Of a DNA stretch of 64,000 bases, positions 63,285 through 64,000 are shown one piece after another. Within the stretch, counting starts at the first letter, position 1; the number at the start of each line of letters is the position of its first letter. Source of the DNA: Cupriavidus sp. EM10 (GTDB lineage: Bacteria; Pseudomonadota; Gammaproteobacteria; Burkholderiales; Burkholderiaceae); assembly GCF_018729255.1 (NCBI RefSeq), contig NZ_CP076060.1, positions 372,001 through 436,000 of the forward strand, read 5' to 3'. Under the pieces are notes generated by a model. It did no database searches. It saw nothing but the letters and a program-made list of their open reading frames with translations, and was not told the origin of the DNA. The position numbers and the translations under genes were made by a program.

Positions 63285-64000
63285 ATGAGCATTGCCACCC
63301 GCATCGACCAGGGCATCCTGACCATTGGTTTCGATCGCATCGACAAGAAGAACGCCATCACCGCCGCCATGTACCAGACCATGGCCGATGCGCTGCGCGC
63401 CGCCGAGACCGACAACGCCGTGCGCGTGATCGTGATCGAGGGCAAGCCGGAGATCTTCACGGCCGGCAACGACCTGGAAGACTTCATGAAGCGCCCGCCG
63501 ACGACGGGCAGCGACGGCGCCCAGCCGCCGGTGTTCCAGTTCCTGCACGCCATCAGCCACGCCACGAAGCCCGTGGTGGCGTCGGTCAGCGGCGCGGCGG
63601 TCGGCATCGGCACCACGCTGCTGCTGCACTGCGACCTGGTCTATGCGTCGGACACCGCCAAGCTGTCGCTGCCGTTCTCGCAACTGGGCCTGTGCCCGGA
63701 GGCCGCGTCGAGCCTGCTGCTGCCGCGCATGGTGGGCTACCAGCGCGCTGCCGAAAAGCTGCTGCTGGGCGAGGCATTCAGCGCGCAGGAAGCTTTCGCG
63801 ATCGGGCTGGTGACCAAGGTGCTGCCGGTGGCCGAGCTGTCGGACTACGTGCGCCAGCAGGCAGGCAAGCTGGCGGCGCTGCCGGCATCGTCGCTGCGCG
63901 AGACCAAGCGGCTGATGAAGGGGACGACGTGGCGGCCGTGGAGAAGAAGATGGCCGAGGAAGGCGAGGTGTTCCGCCGCATGCTGGTGGCGCCGGAAGCC
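63285..64000 (+). CDS. Enoyl-CoA hydratase/isomerase, frameshifted and cut by the window end
   Basis: The product has the crotonase fold: IEGKPEIFTAGNDLEDFM (about residues 45-62) and VASVSGAAVGIGTTLLLHCD, with the oxyanion-hole segment. After RLMKGT the frame breaks. One extra G in the run of four at 63920-63923 restores KGDDVAAVEKKMAEEGEVFR in frame to the window end. The catalytic Glu typical of hydratases is replaced (CPEAASSLLLP), as in many isomerase-like members. The 3' end lies outside the window. Confidence 0.8.
   Translation, partial: MSIATRIDQGILTIGFDRIDKKNAITAAMYQTMADALRAAETDNAVRVIVIEGKPEIFTAGNDLEDFMKRPPTTGSDGAQPPVFQFLHAISHATKPVVASVSGAAVGIGTTLLLHCDLVYASDTAKLSLPFSQLGLCPEAASSLLLPRMVGYQRAAEKLLLGEAFSAQEAFAIGLVTKVLPVAELSDYVRQQAGKLAALPASSLRETKRLMKGTTWRPWRRRWPRKARCSAACWWRRK

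Noticed and set aside
1..64000. Many long antisense or alternative-frame open frames, some over 500 codons
   Set aside because: They lie opposite or inside recognisable genes, are rich in Arg, Ala, Gly and His with no family motifs, and are expected from strong third-position G/C bias.
1..64000. tRNA, rRNA or insertion-sequence genes
   Set aside because: No tRNA-like cloverleaf, rRNA-like segment or transposase frame was recognised in the intergenic gaps I examined.

Overview
The window looks like a chromosomal segment of a beta-proteobacterium of the Burkholderiaceae, most probably Cupriavidus or a close relative. This is inferred from the very high G+C content, strong third-position G/C bias (which also produces many long antisense shadow frames), and gene sets typical of that group: a DUF3683 flavoprotein, the ubiE-Tim44-ubiJ-ubiB string, otsB-GH15-otsA, a form II cox-type molybdenum hydroxylase cluster and a beta-oxidation operon. 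No database search was possible, so the genus is not proven. No rRNA, tRNA, CRISPR array, integrase or insertion sequence was seen.

Layout. 0-5 kb: two tandem IclR regulators divergent from an uncharacterised trio (MBL-fold hydrolase, aromatic-type FAD monooxygenase, DUF2783). 5-10.7 kb: a periplasmic amino-acid-binding protein, an RpiR regulator, a class III aminotransferase, a beta-keto acid cleavage enzyme and a class I aminotransferase; three copies of one operator-like palindrome tie these together. 10.7-11.5 kb: an isolated DUF3800 gene in lower-G+C DNA. 11.5-16.9 kb: a YbhGFSR-like efflux system (outer-membrane factor, ABC permease, ABC ATPase, membrane-fusion lipoprotein) with a CecR-like TetR repressor and an AT-rich operator. 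17-21 kb: a carbohydrate porin, queF and ilvA. 21-25 kb: the trehalose locus otsB-GH15-otsA. 25-34 kb: molybdenum hydroxylase genes on the minus strand (coxS-L-M, then D-E-G-xdhC-mocA). 34-41.5 kb: a YqaA/DedA membrane protein, a 1324-residue flavin/iron-sulfur oxidoreductase, a HIT protein and an SbmA-like ABC exporter. 41.5-46 kb: DUF971, ubiE, a Tim44-like protein, ubiJ and ubiB. 46-54 kb: a sodium:solute symporter, an FmdB-type zinc ribbon, DUF502, aspS, a coiled-coil membrane protein, nudB, an EEP phosphatase and mobB. 54-64 kb: clsB, then a TetR-controlled beta-oxidation cluster (acyl-CoA dehydrogenase, FadB-type bifunctional enzyme, thiolase, DegV, enoyl-CoA hydratase).

Points that cut across regions. 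(1) Five genes (mocA, coxM, coxL, the fadB-type gene and the terminal enoyl-CoA hydratase) are each broken by exactly one missing base in a short homopolymer. That pattern suggests sequencing under-calls more than real gene decay. (2) A palindromic repeat family built on CCCCTCTCCC/GGGAGAGGGG sits in at least six intergenic gaps, singly or as inverted doublets, and once with a 135-bp tandem duplication. (3) The best candidate for an undescribed unit is the RpiR-controlled locus at 5.1-10.7 kb, read here as amino-acid uptake, transamination and beta-keto acid cleavage. The MBL/FAD-monooxygenase/DUF2783 trio, whose MBL enzyme lacks the usual HxHxDH metal site, is the second.
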